Shown here: positions 1 through 8,446 of the stretch, one piece after another | Numbering within the stretch: position 1 is the first letter of the stretch | Layout: each line of letters opens with the position of its first letter | NCBI RefSeq assembly: GCF_050113635.1 | Contig: NZ_JBNJLT010000008.1 | Span: forward strand, 1 to 64,000 | From: Marinimicrobium sp050113635 | Lineage (GTDB): Bacteria > Pseudomonadota > Gammaproteobacteria > Pseudomonadales > Cellvibrionaceae | Reading direction: 5' to 3' | DNA: 64,000 nt | Notes under the pieces: model-generated | Told to the model about the DNA's origin: nothing | The model's database searches: none | What the model saw: only the letters and a program-made list of their open reading frames with translations | Position numbers and translations under genes: made by a program

Positions 1-1
1 T

Positions 2-25
2 CACACGAAAGTGTGGGCCGTTTTT
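2..25 (+). terminator. Hairpin with T-run at the window edge, probable terminator
   Basis: The sequence CACACGAAAGTGTG (2-15) folds into a 5-bp stem with a GAAA loop. It is followed by GGGCCG and five T residues (21-25). The stem may extend to the left, outside the window. On the plus strand this has the shape of a Rho-independent terminator for a gene ending left of the window, or for insulating the end of the ccm operon. The visible part alone is a weak hairpin. Confidence 0.35.
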
Positions 26-71
26 GTTTGTATCGTGGTTTGGGTGGGCGAGAAACCGCATCCGGGTTCGA

Positions 72-95
72 CCAAACGGCAGGACAGCCGTTTGG
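72..95 (-). other. 9-bp inverted repeat just downstream of ccmG
   Basis: CCAAACGGC (72-80) and GCCGTTTGG (87-95) are perfect inverted repeats around a 6-nt loop. They begin 17 bp beyond the ccmG stop codon on the minus strand. No T-run follows on that strand, so this is not a standard intrinsic terminator. It could be a 3'-end stabilising or processing stem that marks the end of the ccm transcript. No credible ccmH start is seen in the remaining 70 bp. Confidence 0.45.
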
Positions 96-112
96 CACAG
101 CGCGCCAGCTCC

Positions 113-646
113 CTACTCCCCGCGCAACTGCTCCACCAGCGGCCCCAGCTTCTCATCCCATACCCGCTGATCCACCACACCCACATGACGATAGCGAATA
201 ATCCCCTGCTTATCCACCACATAGGTTTCCGGCGCGCCAAACACGCCGAGGTCCATCCCCAGTCGACCGTCCTGATCCACCACACTCAGCCGGTAAGGAT
301 CGTGCAACCGCTCCAGCCATTGCTGCGCATCGCTGATCTGCGGGTCTTTATAGTTTACGCCGTATATCGGCATGCCCTGCTCCGCCAGTTCAACCAGAAA
401 AGGGTGTTCTATTCGGCAGGCGGCGCACCAGGTGCCCCACACGTTCAGCAGACTGACCTCGCCCTGGAAGATATCCTCGGTAATCCGGACGTCGGCATCA
501 CGGACTGTGCGCAAGCTGAACGCCGGCACCGGGTCACCGAGTCGACTGGAAGGCATCTCGCTCGGATCGAGGTAAAGTCCGCGCCAGAACAACAACGCCA
601 GCACGGCAAAGACAGCCAGAGGAATAAAAAGCTTGAGGCGCTGCAT
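113..646 (-). CDS. ccmG: CcmG/DsbE, thiol:disulfide interchange protein of cytochrome c maturation
   Basis: Membrane-anchored periplasmic thioredoxin-like protein (177 aa) that keeps apocytochrome c haem-binding cysteines reduced. Residues about 5-22 form one hydrophobic N-terminal anchor. The active site WGTWCAAC has Cys74 and Cys77. The later GAPETYVVD stretch is the cis-proline-region signature of the DsbE group. The ATG at 646 overlaps the ccmF stop as ATGA, so translation is coupled; an in-frame start 21 bp upstream is less likely. It is the last ccm gene visible. ccmH normally follows but is not recognisable before the window edge. Confidence 0.93.
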   Translation of the reverse strand: MQRLKLFIPLAVFAVLALLFWRGLYLDPSEMPSSRLGDPVPAFSLRTVRDADVRITEDIFQGEVSLLNVWGTWCAACRIEHPFLVELAEQGMPIYGVNYKDPQISDAQQWLERLHDPYRLSVVDQDGRLGMDLGVFGAPETYVVDKQGIIRYRHVGVVDQRVWDEKLGPLVEQLRGE

Positions 647-2634
647 CAGACACGATCCTCCGCCCAACCGTTACCTGCGTCCAACTCAGCCGCCTCCCGA
701 CGCGCCAGCTTGCGATAACGCTTGTCCGCCACGGCGAGCCCGCCACCGATGGCCATGAAAATGGCTCCCAGCCAGATCCACCGCACAAAGGGCTTGATAT
801 GGACGCGCATAGCCCAGGCGTCGTCTTCCAGCGGTTCACCCATGGCGACGTACAAATCGCGGAACAGGCCCGGATCCAGCGCCACCTCGGTCATGACATT
901 ACCACCGGCCAGGTAACGGCGCTTCTGTGGCGTCATATGTCGTAGATAACGCCCATCCTTGGAGACCTTGATGGTCGCCTCGTCCGCCAGGTAGTTCGGT
1001 CCTCGCACCTGCTCGACGCTTTCCAATATAAATTCGTAGTGGCTGGTGGTCACCGCCTGCCCCTGGGCCATACGAACATCGCGCTGCTCGGTGTAAATCG
1101 TGTTCAAGCACACCCCGATCGCCGTCACGGCGATACCCGCGTGGGCCAATTGCATACCCCAGTAGCTGAGCGTCAGCTTTTTCAGGCCGCTCTGCCAACG
1201 CTCGCTGTGGCGCAGCCGGTGAATCAAGTCAAACGCGCCCGCTGCCAGAACCCAGACCGCGACCGCAACCGCTACACCCGCCCAGGGTTCATACGCATCA
1301 CCGTACAGGGCCGGGAACAACGCCCCGGCCACCACGGCAGCCGTCAGGGGTTTCCACAACAGTTCACGCAGCTGTTTCCAGGTGGTGCGCTTCCAGTTCG
1401 TGGAAATACCCGGGGCCATCAACAGACAGATAAGCCCCATCAACGGCATGAAAAAGAGGTTGAAATACGGGGGGCCGACCGAGATCTTGCCCCACTTGAG
1501 CGCATCGGCAATTAATGGGTACAGCGTACCGAGCAGCACACTGATCATGATAATGATCAGCAGGATATTATTCAGCAGTAGAAAAGTTTCCCGGGACAGC
1601 CAGGAAAAGCCGACCTTTTGGTGTACCACGGGCGCGCGCAGCGCGTACAACGTCAAGGAGCCGCCCACCACTAACAGCAGGAAAAACAGGATAAAAATCC
1701 CGCGTTCCGGGTCATTGGCGAACGCATGCACCGACGTCAGCACCCCGGAGCGAACCAGAAACGTCCCGAGCAGGCTCAATGCAAAGGTGAAAATCGCCAG
1801 CAGCAGCGTCCAGCTTTTAAACAACCCCCGCTTTTCGGTAACGGCCAGAGAGTGGATCAGCGCCGTGCCGACCAGCCAGGGCAAAAAGGAGGCATTCTCC
1901 ACCGGGTCCCAGAACCACCAGCCGCCCCAGCCCAGCTCGTAGTAGGCCCACCAGCTGCCCAGCGCGATGCCCAGCGTCAAAAACGCCCAGGCGGTGTTGG
2001 TCCAGGGGCGCGCCCAGCGGGTCCAGGCACTGTCGAGCCGACCACTGATCAGTGCGGCAATGGCAAACGCAAAACTGACGGCAAAGCCCACATACCCCAT
2101 GTACAACACGGGCGGGTGAACAATTAGGCCAAAATCCTGCAATAACGGATTCAGGTCACTGCCATCTTCCGGCGGAATCGGCAGCAGGCGATCAAAGGGA
2201 TTGGAGGTGAACAGCATGAACAGGAGAAACCCGACCGCGACAAAACCCATCACGGACAGCACCTGCGCCCTCAGGCTCAAGGGCAGGCTCTTGCTCAAAT
2301 GAGCAATCGCCAGCGTCCAACTGGACAACATCAATACCCACAGCAGCAGCGAGCCCTCGTGGCCGCCCCACACGGCACTGATTTTGTAGTACACCGGCAT
2401 CAGGGAATTGGAATGACCCGCCACATAGGCCACGGAAAAATCGTCCTGCACGAAGGCAATCGACAGGCACACAAAAGCCACTGCAACAAAGAAAAACAGT
2501 CCGGTGGCCAGCGAGCGGCTGGTGTACATCAGCAGTTGATTGCCCACCAGCGAACCGGTGAGCGGCAGAATCGTCAGCGCCAGGCTCATTACCAGCGCCA
2601 GAATCAGTGCAAAGTGTCCTAGCTCAGGGACCAT
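646..2634 (-). CDS. ccmF: CcmF, haem lyase subunit of cytochrome c maturation
   Basis: Polytopic inner-membrane protein (662 aa, usual family length) that, with CcmH, transfers haem from holo-CcmE to apocytochrome c. The tryptophan-rich WWD motif (WGGWWFWDPVEN, about 236-247) and VHPP (about 172-175) are clear, among a dozen or more hydrophobic segments. It overlaps ccmE by 11 bp upstream and ccmG by 4 bp downstream. It was probably made from the single promoter in front of ccmA. Confidence 0.96.
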   Translation of the reverse strand: MVPELGHFALILALVMSLALTILPLTGSLVGNQLLMYTSRSLATGLFFFVAVAFVCLSIAFVQDDFSVAYVAGHSNSLMPVYYKISAVWGGHEGSLLLWVLMLSSWTLAIAHLSKSLPLSLRAQVLSVMGFVAVGFLLFMLFTSNPFDRLLPIPPEDGSDLNPLLQDFGLIVHPPVLYMGYVGFAVSFAFAIAALISGRLDSAWTRWARPWTNTAWAFLTLGIALGSWWAYYELGWGGWWFWDPVENASFLPWLVGTALIHSLAVTEKRGLFKSWTLLLAIFTFALSLLGTFLVRSGVLTSVHAFANDPERGIFILFFLLLVVGGSLTLYALRAPVVHQKVGFSWLSRETFLLLNNILLIIIMISVLLGTLYPLIADALKWGKISVGPPYFNLFFMPLMGLICLLMAPGISTNWKRTTWKQLRELLWKPLTAAVVAGALFPALYGDAYEPWAGVAVAVAVWVLAAGAFDLIHRLRHSERWQSGLKKLTLSYWGMQLAHAGIAVTAIGVCLNTIYTEQRDVRMAQGQAVTTSHYEFILESVEQVRGPNYLADEATIKVSKDGRYLRHMTPQKRRYLAGGNVMTEVALDPGLFRDLYVAMGEPLEDDAWAMRVHIKPFVRWIWLGAIFMAIGGGLAVADKRYRKLARREAAELDAGNGWAEDRV

Positions 2635-3094
2635 AATTCATTACCCCGCAGCTCTCCCCGTGATCACCGCCCGCCTGGGCCATGGCTTCGGCCACCTCCG
2701 GCGGCATATATTCCTCATCGTGTTTGGCCAGCACCTGGGTCGCGTGGAACACCCCGTCGCTGTCCAGCGTACCGTTCACCACGGCGGCTTCACCCTCTGC
2801 GAACAAGTCCGGAAGAATGCCCGAGTAGGTCACCGTGAAGTCGACAATGCCATCGGTCAGCTCGAAGCGGGTTTCCAGGTTTTCTCCCTGTGCCCTCTGG
2901 ACACTGCCGGGGCGAACACAACCGCCAGCCCGTATGCGCGTATCGACCGGAGCCTGGCCGGAGACGATTTGCCCGGGGGGATAGAACAGGTTGATATTGG
3001 CGCGCAATGCGTAGGCCATAAGGCCCACCGCAATGGTGGAGAACACGACAATGAATAGAACCAAAAACAAACGTTGTCGGCGGACAGGATGCAT
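2624..3094 (-). CDS. ccmE: CcmE, periplasmic haem chaperone
   Basis: Haem chaperone of system I (156 aa) with an N-terminal membrane anchor (residues about 8-28) and an OB-fold periplasmic domain. The haem-attaching histidine is His125 in LAKHDEEYM, the canonical (H)xxxY arrangement. The ATG at 3094 is chosen because AAGGTGA lies about 10 nt upstream and MHPVRRQRL fits family N-termini; a GTG 18 bp upstream is in frame. It has an unusual Cys59 in the GGCV segment, where many family members have methionine (GGMV). Confidence 0.94.
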   Translation of the reverse strand: MHPVRRQRLFLVLFIVVFSTIAVGLMAYALRANINLFYPPGQIVSGQAPVDTRIRAGGCVRPGSVQRAQGENLETRFELTDGIVDFTVTYSGILPDLFAEGEAAVVNGTLDSDGVFHATQVLAKHDEEYMPPEVAEAMAQAGGDHGESCGVMNYGP

Positions 3095-3153
3095 AGGCAG
3101 CTTCACCTTCACTCAAGCCGGGGGCCAAAGGAGGCCGCAGTGTATCAGGATTG

Positions 3154-3357
3154 TCACTGCCCTGCCCGTTTTTGGGTCGCGTGCGACATGCGCTGCCTTG
3201 CGATCGCCTGTCGTCGTACCCAGCGGCGGCGACGTACCCAAGGGCTGATCAACAGGTACAGCAGCACCGCCCAGGTGATGGCGTAACAGGCCCAGACATA
3301 GCCGCCGTGCCCGTCCATGGCCATAAAATCGGCCCAGGAATCGAAATAAAAAGCCAT
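3154..3357 (-). CDS. ccmD: CcmD, small haem exporter subunit
   Basis: 67-aa single-pass membrane protein. Its N-terminus AFYFDSWADFMAMDGHGGYV carries the typical CcmD pattern (MGGYa/HGGYVW), followed by a transmembrane helix and a strongly basic cytoplasmic tail (RRRRWVRR). CcmD helps release holo-CcmE from the CcmABC complex. Its ATG overlaps the ccmC stop (TAATG), and ccmE follows about 60 bp later. It is assigned by position and motif, since the family is short and divergent. Confidence 0.88.
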   Translation of the reverse strand: MAFYFDSWADFMAMDGHGGYVWACYAITWAVLLYLLISPWVRRRRWVRRQAIARQRMSHATQKRAGQ

Positions 3358-4115
3358 TAGCGTGCCTCCCCGGTTCGCGATGCCACCAAATCCCGCACCC
3401 AGCCAGTGCGCGCTTCGCGGCGCAGGATCTCGTACCGGGTGTAGGCGATCAGCACGGCCGCGTAGAATACGTAAAACGCCACAATCATCGTCAACAGCGG
3501 ATACAACATACTGGCGTGGATGCTCGGCGCGGATGTGAGCTTCAGCGTTGCTGGCTGATGCAAGGTATACCACCAGTCCACGGACTTGTAGATGATCGGA
3601 ATGTTCACCGTCCCTACCAGCGCCAGGATGGCGCAGGCTTTATCCGCCGTTTCCCGTATTTGCAGCGCGCTTTGCAGCGCCATGATGCCCAGATACAGAA
3701 ACAACAGGATGAGCATGGAGGTAATACGCGCGTCCCACACCCACCAGGTGCCCCAGGTCGGCTTTCCCCAAATCGCTCCGGTCACCAGAGAGACAAAGGT
3801 CAGCGCCGCGCCAATCGGCGCCGCCGACTTCATCACCATAAACGCCAGCTTCATCCGCCAGATCAGCCCCACGGCCCCGGAAATGGCCATGACGTAGTAA
3901 CCGGCCAGCGCGAGAAACGCCGCCGGCACATGAATATGTATGATTCGGTAACTGTTGCCCTGCTTGGCGTCTTCGGGCGAAAACGCCAGGGCCCAACTGG
4001 TGCCCACCACCAGCAGAATCAACGCCACAGCGTTCAGCCAGGGAAGCCAGGCCCCGGTTTTCTCGTAAAACCAGCGGGGTGAACCGAGTCGGTGGAACCA
4101 TTGCCAGGATGCCAT
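3357..4115 (-). CDS. ccmC: CcmC, haem delivery protein for CcmE
   Basis: Inner-membrane protein (252 aa, six hydrophobic segments) that attaches haem to CcmE. The WWD-type motif WGTWWVWD (about 121-128) and periplasmic histidines, including IIHIHVP near residue 60, are the haem-handling elements. It lies 43 bp after ccmB and is translationally coupled to ccmD downstream. Confidence 0.95.
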   Translation of the reverse strand: MASWQWFHRLGSPRWFYEKTGAWLPWLNAVALILLVVGTSWALAFSPEDAKQGNSYRIIHIHVPAAFLALAGYYVMAISGAVGLIWRMKLAFMVMKSAAPIGAALTFVSLVTGAIWGKPTWGTWWVWDARITSMLILLFLYLGIMALQSALQIRETADKACAILALVGTVNIPIIYKSVDWWYTLHQPATLKLTSAPSIHASMLYPLLTMIVAFYVFYAAVLIAYTRYEILRREARTGWVRDLVASRTGEAR

Positions 4116-4158
4116 CGGGCCGCTTGCTCCTCTCTATTGTCGTTATCAGTGGTCGTGA

Positions 4159-4851
4159 TCAGTAACTGTCCGCACAAATCCGCAGCGCGGCGCCCGCTGC
4201 CAGCGGTGCCAACATCAAAGCCAGGGCGCCGAGAGCGCCCAGCACGGCCAGCGGGGCCGTCGCATTGCCGCCAAGCGCCGCGTCAGTGACCGCCCCGGCG
4301 CCAAAAATTAGCACCGGTATGTAAAGCGGCATGACAATCAGTGACAACAGCAGCCCGCCGCGATGCAGGGACACGGTGAGCGCCGCGCCTACGGCACCCA
4401 TCAAGCTCATCGTGGCCGTGCCAATCAGCAGAGAGGCACACAGTACGAGGTACGCCCCATCTGGCAGCCCCAACGTCATGCCCAGCAGCGGTGCCATCAG
4501 CGTCAGCGGTAAACCAGCCACCAGCCAATGAGCCAACACTTTAGCGAGGACCGTGAAATAGAGCAACGAGGGGCTGACGAGACACTGCTCCAGCGCCCCA
4601 TCGTCGAAATCCGAACGGAACAGGCCGTCGAGGGACAGCAGCGTAGCCAGCAACGCCATCACCCAGAGAATACCGGGAGCGAGCGCCGTCAACACCTCGC
4701 GCTCCGGCCCTACCCCCAGGGGGATCAGCGTGATCGCTATCAGAAAGAACACCAGCGGATTGACCCACTCGCCCGGGTGGCGGGCGGCCAGCAACAAATC
4801 CCGGCGCAAAGTGGCAAGGAAGGCGCCGCCGACGCTGCGCTCAGTCGACAT
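4159..4851 (-). CDS. ccmB: CcmB, membrane subunit of the haem-maturation ABC transporter
   Basis: 230-aa protein with six predicted membrane segments and the family N-terminus (FLATLRRDLLLAARHPGEW...). It pairs with the ATPase CcmA and with CcmCD to release holo-CcmE. The start overlaps the end of ccmA by 11 bp. The C-terminus (AGAALRICADSY) is close to standard length. Confidence 0.94.
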   Translation of the reverse strand: MSTERSVGGAFLATLRRDLLLAARHPGEWVNPLVFFLIAITLIPLGVGPEREVLTALAPGILWVMALLATLLSLDGLFRSDFDDGALEQCLVSPSLLYFTVLAKVLAHWLVAGLPLTLMAPLLGMTLGLPDGAYLVLCASLLIGTATMSLMGAVGAALTVSLHRGGLLLSLIVMPLYIPVLIFGAGAVTDAALGGNATAPLAVLGALGALALMLAPLAAGAALRICADSY

Positions 4852-5518
4852 AAGCGTCCTCCTCCCAAACGGGCGGATACGCGGTCAGATCCAGGGTTTG
4901 CAGGCCCGATACGTCGACAGTCTGATGAGAGGTCAACACTACAGCCCCTCCCCGTGCCGTATGCTCTGCCATTCTCTCTTCCAGCTCGGCGACGCCGCGC
5001 CGGTCAATGGCGGTAAAGGGTTCGTCGAGAATCCAAAGGGGGGCTTCTGAGAGATAGAGCCGGGCGAGCGCCACCCGACGCAATTGTCCGGCAGAGAGCT
5101 GGTAACAGGGCTGCTCTTCATACCCGGCCAGACCGACACGCGCCAGAGCTTCGCGTGGATCGCCTTGCTGGCGACCGGCACTTAGCGCTTCGTACCAGCG
5201 CAGGTTTTCCAGGGGCGTGAGCGCGGCTTTCACGCCCGGGGCGTGGCCGATATACAGCAGCGATTGACGGAAATCCCACAGGCAGCGACGCTGCGGGCGA
5301 CCCCGCCACAAAATCCGGCCGCGTGCGGGGGTGGATAACCCGGCCAGCGTCCGTAACAACGTCGTTTTGCCGGACCCATTAGGCCCAAGAATCTGGAACG
5401 CCTGGCCAGTGCAGAGGTCAAGGTTCAGACCACTGAACAGCGGGCGCTCATCGCGCTCGCAGGTCAATTGTTCAAGTGTCAGGAGACGCTCCGCCAAAAT
5501 ATTGCCGCCACTTGCCAA
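4841..5518 (-). CDS. ccmA: CcmA, ATPase of the haem-maturation ABC transporter
   Basis: 225-aa ABC ATPase. It has Walker A GPNGSGKTT (about 45-53), signature LSAGQLRRVALARL, Walker B LWILDEPF and an H-loop near TSHQ. ATP hydrolysis drives release of haem-loaded CcmE. It is the first gene of the ccm operon and is transcribed away from fliK; a promoter-like pair lies about 50-75 bp upstream. The start could also be the in-frame LLTLEQL region if a GTG/TTG is used. Confidence 0.94.
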   Translation of the reverse strand: MASGGNILAERLLTLEQLTCERDERPLFSGLNLDLCTGQAFQILGPNGSGKTTLLRTLAGLSTPARGRILWRGRPQRRCLWDFRQSLLYIGHAPGVKAALTPLENLRWYEALSAGRQQGDPREALARVGLAGYEEQPCYQLSAGQLRRVALARLYLSEAPLWILDEPFTAIDRRGVAELEERMAEHTARGGAVVLTSHQTVDVSGLQTLDLTAYPPVWEEDAYVD

Positions 5519-5566
5519 AGAAACAGCCGAGCTGGCCGTTATACTGGGAGGAACTGGTGCGCGGGG

Positions 5567-5595
5567 ATTATAACGGTGTTACCAGAGCGCCACAA
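5567..5595 (-). promoter_or_regulatory. Putative sigma-70 promoter of the ccm operon
   Basis: On the minus strand a TTGTGG box (5590-5595) is separated by 17 bp from a perfect TATAAT (5567-5572). The ccmA start lies about 50 bp downstream. This is the only good sigma-70 pair seen in the 154-bp gap between ccmA and fliK. The -35 match is only partial, so the call rests mainly on the -10 and the spacing. Confidence 0.55.
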
Positions 5596-5672
5596 TGCAC
5601 GGTAAGACAACGTATGGAGAACGGCGCTGCCATTCTCTGGTAAAGAGCCTTTTAATGAGAGCCCTTTAACGT

Positions 5673-7169
5673 ATGGTGGAAAAACTCTCACCCATCACTG
5701 CCCTTGCCCCACTGCTGCGACCCACGGCGGGTGGCGAACGGCCAGCCGCGCCCGAGGGGCTGATGAACCTGCTGGGACTTTCCGCCAACCGATCCAGCCC
5801 ATCACCCATCCAGGTCTTCGGTGAGGTACAACACTCGGCACCAGCCAGCGTTGAACAACGCAGCCAGCTGTTGGACCGGCTGCTCGCCGCCCTGGCCCAG
5901 TCGCGGGAATTGCCAGCCAGCCCTCAACGCGACCAACAACTCACCCGGCTCGCCAACGAACAACGCCTGCTGAACTCCCCGCTCCTGCAATTGGTGCGCG
6001 TGCGCATCGAGGGTGTCCGACAGGACGCCAAGGCGCCACAGCCATCCCTGGTGGTGTATACCGATCAGCCCGTCAAAACCGGGCAGCGCCTGGCGCTGGT
6101 GCTGAATGAGGGACGGCTTAACCTCGCAACGCCCTCTGGCACCGACAGCGCACGCGAGCAGGCACTCTCGCAAGCCACTCAGGCGTTGCGGCGCAGCCTG
6201 CCGCTACGCGACGGTCCGGACCTGGCCACCGCCCTCAGCCAACTCGACACGCTGCCCGCCACGGTGCAGCGCCAGTTGCTCGGGACCAGTCTGCAAGAGG
6301 CGCTGCGTTCAGCGGCGCAACAGCTTCGTCAGCCCTCGCAACTCACGCAGCCCGGCGCCCTGCAAAAAGCCCTTGCCGAAAACGGCGTGCAATTGGAGCA
6401 GCGGCTGTTGCAGGCCTTGCGCACAACCACTCAGGAGGGCCGAAAACCATTGGCTGGCGACAATGCCCGCCCCAGTTCAGTGGCCACAGTCCTTGCCAAC
6501 GACTGGAAAGCGGCGCTGCTGAGTGTACTGGCACGCACCCGCGCCGAATTGTCACGGCTCGGCGCACCCGCCGAATTTAATCGCGCCACCCCGCCCGATC
6601 TCGGTCCATTGCTGACCGCTTTGATGACCCAGTCCAACACGTCCACCAGTGCGGAACCCCAGACGTTACGCACCCAACTGCTGCAACTGGTACAACAGCT
6701 TACGCTGCACAGCCTTGCCCGGGTTCAGGTACAACAACAGCAAAGCCTCGCCCAGTCGTGGGCCCCGGCCGATCCCGCACAGCAACTCACACCACAACCC
6801 TGGATACTGGAATTACCGGTGCGCTGGGGGCAGGATATACAAACACTGTCTTTACGGATTGAAGAAGAGGAGAACCAGGGCGACAACGACAGCTCCGGTG
6901 GCATTCGTCAGTGGCAGGTCCAGCTCGGATTTGAGCTGCCCGGGGTCGGCGCGTTTCACGCCTTGATTACGGTGCGTGACCCGCAAGTGGCTACGCGACT
7001 CTGGGTGGAGCGCCCTGATGTGGCCGCCACCGTCCGCAACCGCCTCGACGAACTGCAGCAAAAACTCGAGCGCGAGGGTATTAACGTGACCCGCCTGGAA
7101 TGCCACGTGGGGCAGCCACCCACGGCGGGCTCGCGCATTCACTATTCACTGGTGGACATCAGAACATGA
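5673..7169 (+). CDS. fliK: FliK-like flagellar hook-length control protein
   Basis: 498-aa protein. The first about 370 residues are low-complexity and rich in Gln, Leu, Ala, Pro and Arg. They are followed by a compact C-terminal domain (about 375-498) with GVGAFHALITVRDPQVATRLWVERP and RLDELQQKLEREGINVT, which resembles the Flg_hook domain of FliK. Such proteins measure hook length and switch export specificity through FlhB. The stop overlaps the next start (ATGA), and the next gene is a stand-alone FlhB C-terminal domain, which supports the assignment. No other flagellar gene is in the window. Confidence 0.75.
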   Translation: MVEKLSPITALAPLLRPTAGGERPAAPEGLMNLLGLSANRSSPSPIQVFGEVQHSAPASVEQRSQLLDRLLAALAQSRELPASPQRDQQLTRLANEQRLLNSPLLQLVRVRIEGVRQDAKAPQPSLVVYTDQPVKTGQRLALVLNEGRLNLATPSGTDSAREQALSQATQALRRSLPLRDGPDLATALSQLDTLPATVQRQLLGTSLQEALRSAAQQLRQPSQLTQPGALQKALAENGVQLEQRLLQALRTTTQEGRKPLAGDNARPSSVATVLANDWKAALLSVLARTRAELSRLGAPAEFNRATPPDLGPLLTALMTQSNTSTSAEPQTLRTQLLQLVQQLTLHSLARVQVQQQQSLAQSWAPADPAQQLTPQPWILELPVRWGQDIQTLSLRIEEEENQGDNDSSGGIRQWQVQLGFELPGVGAFHALITVRDPQVATRLWVERPDVAATVRNRLDELQQKLEREGINVTRLECHVGQPPTAGSRIHYSLVDIRT

Positions 7170-7447
7170 ACCACGACGACTTTACCGCCGAGGAGCTGGA
7201 AAAAGCCGTCGCCCTGTTTTATGACGGGGAAAACGCGCCTCATGTCAGTGCAAAAGGCGAAGGGGCCATCGCCCGTGAAATCATGGCCATCGCTGAGGCG
7301 GAGGGCGTTCCGCTATGCGACAATCGGGAACTGGTGGAACTGCTGGTGACATTGGAGTTGGGCGATGAAATCCCCGAAACCCTGTATCGCGCCGTGGCCC
7401 ATATCATCGCCTTTGCCTACGAGCTGCAAGGCAAGGAGCCCAATTAA
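7166..7447 (+). CDS. FhlB, stand-alone FlhB C-terminal-domain homologue
   Basis: 93-aa soluble protein matching the cytoplasmic domain of FlhB/YscU export switches: AVALFYDGENAPHVSAKG, then AREIMAIAEAEGVPL and a terminal IPETLYRAVAHIIAFAYEL. It lacks membrane helices and the NPTH autocleavage site. Its ATG lies inside the fliK stop. Proteins of this type can replace the FlhB C-terminal fragment functionally. Its stop (7445-7447) directly abuts the stop of the convergent gene at 7448. Confidence 0.85.
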   Translation: MNHDDFTAEELEKAVALFYDGENAPHVSAKGEGAIAREIMAIAEAEGVPLCDNRELVELLVTLELGDEIPETLYRAVAHIIAFAYELQGKEPN

Positions 7448-8179
7448 CTATTCCGTGTAGCGGTAATGAACCTCCACCTCTCTGCCCTCGCCTGTTTCGT
7501 CAGGAATATTGGAGGTGCCACGAAACACCGCGAGGCGTTTTTGCTCAGGCTCATAGGCAAGATATAAATTGTCAGCAAACAATGACAATAGTGCACTGTT
7601 TACTCGCAGGCGAAAATACACCCAATTGTCCTGCTGACGCACGATGGGAGAGTCTTTCTGTCTAATTTGCTCAACCCGCAACGCCACATTGGTTAAGCGG
7701 TTGGGGAACGCAAAATGAAACGTTACCCGCTCGCCCGCCACCAGCTGCTCCCAGGCTGACTGAATAAACGGATCAAAACCGGCATCAACCACTTGTGGAT
7801 CTTCAACCAACACCACTTTAGTGTCCGCGTCGTCTTCAGGACCTCTCGTCAATTCAATACGCCCATCCTCTAGCGCACGCGCCCCCCAGACCAGACCATG
7901 ACGTTCGTCCACCAACCGATAATCGGGCCGGATCTCACCAGGCGAGTAATCAAGCATTTTATGCGCGATGCGGTCCCCTTCCGGGTTAAAGTAATGCACT
8001 TCCGCACTACCGTCTTCACCCACCGGCGTATATCGTTCCTCGTACAACAGTGTCTCGCCAGAGTCGGCATCGTAGGCGGACCCGACAATATCGTAAGCGG
8101 TATCCTCAGCGCGACTGACCACCGACATCACCATTATAAAGGCACCGCATAACAGCTGAGATGGGATTAATCGAACCAT
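7448..8179 (-). CDS. Conserved secreted protein of the photolyase/cyclopropane-lipid operon
   Basis: 243 aa with an N-terminal signal peptide (IPSQLLCGAFIMVMSVVSRAED, cleavage probably near residue 23). A beta-rich mature domain follows (YDIVGSAYDADSGETLLYEERY, WVYFRLRVNSALLSLFADNLYLAYEP). I do not recognise an enzymatic motif. The ATG at 8179 is preceded by GGAGGAAAAC; an upstream in-frame ATG would overlap the previous gene more. It is the last gene of the operon, and similar periplasmic proteins commonly close photolyase/DUF1365/Cfa clusters. Function unknown, perhaps lipid-related by context. Confidence 0.75.
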   Translation of the reverse strand: MVRLIPSQLLCGAFIMVMSVVSRAEDTAYDIVGSAYDADSGETLLYEERYTPVGEDGSAEVHYFNPEGDRIAHKMLDYSPGEIRPDYRLVDERHGLVWGARALEDGRIELTRGPEDDADTKVVLVEDPQVVDAGFDPFIQSAWEQLVAGERVTFHFAFPNRLTNVALRVEQIRQKDSPIVRQQDNWVYFRLRVNSALLSLFADNLYLAYEPEQKRLAVFRGTSNIPDETGEGREVEVHYRYTE

Positions 8180-8445
8180 CGTTTTCCTCCTTCCAGTGTC
8201 AACCAGCGGTGCAGTGGCAACAGCCAGCACCAGATCAGCATCATGATTAGAAAGCCCTGAGGCATTGTCATTCCCCAGGCGGCGTCAGACAAACGAATGC
8301 CGCCCCAGTACGCCATGGGCCCTGCTACCGCGCCCATGACGGCCAACAACCAGGGGCGCTCATACACGGGTTTCAAGGCGTGTTGAGCGGCCACGGCATT
8401 AACCACCGCGTAGTGCTTGTGCAAGAAACAGAGCGCTCCGCGCAT
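8167..8445 (-). pseudogene. N-terminally truncated DUF2878-family membrane protein
   Basis: 92 aa that match only the C-terminal half of DUF2878 proteins, which are usually about 160-180 aa: HALKPVYERPWLLAVMGAVAGPMAYWGGIRL followed by a hydrophobic helix. The N-terminal membrane half is missing. The cfa stop is at 8447, so there is no room for it, which points to a deletion joining the end of cfa to the middle of this gene. ATG 8445 is in frame; whether the remnant is translated is unknown. The start of the next gene overlaps its end by about 13 bp. Confidence 0.6.
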
Positions 8446-8446
8446 A

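Noticed and set aside
1..61. Short open frame starting at ATG 59-61 that could be the start of ccmH
   Set aside because: The visible 20 residues (MRFLAHPNHDTNKNG...) do not resemble a CcmH signal peptide, there is no ribosome binding site and it lies behind a strong hairpin.
11..718. 235-codon open frame opposite ccmG/ccmF
   Set aside because: Antisense to two well-supported genes; composition and residue usage are those of a shadow frame.
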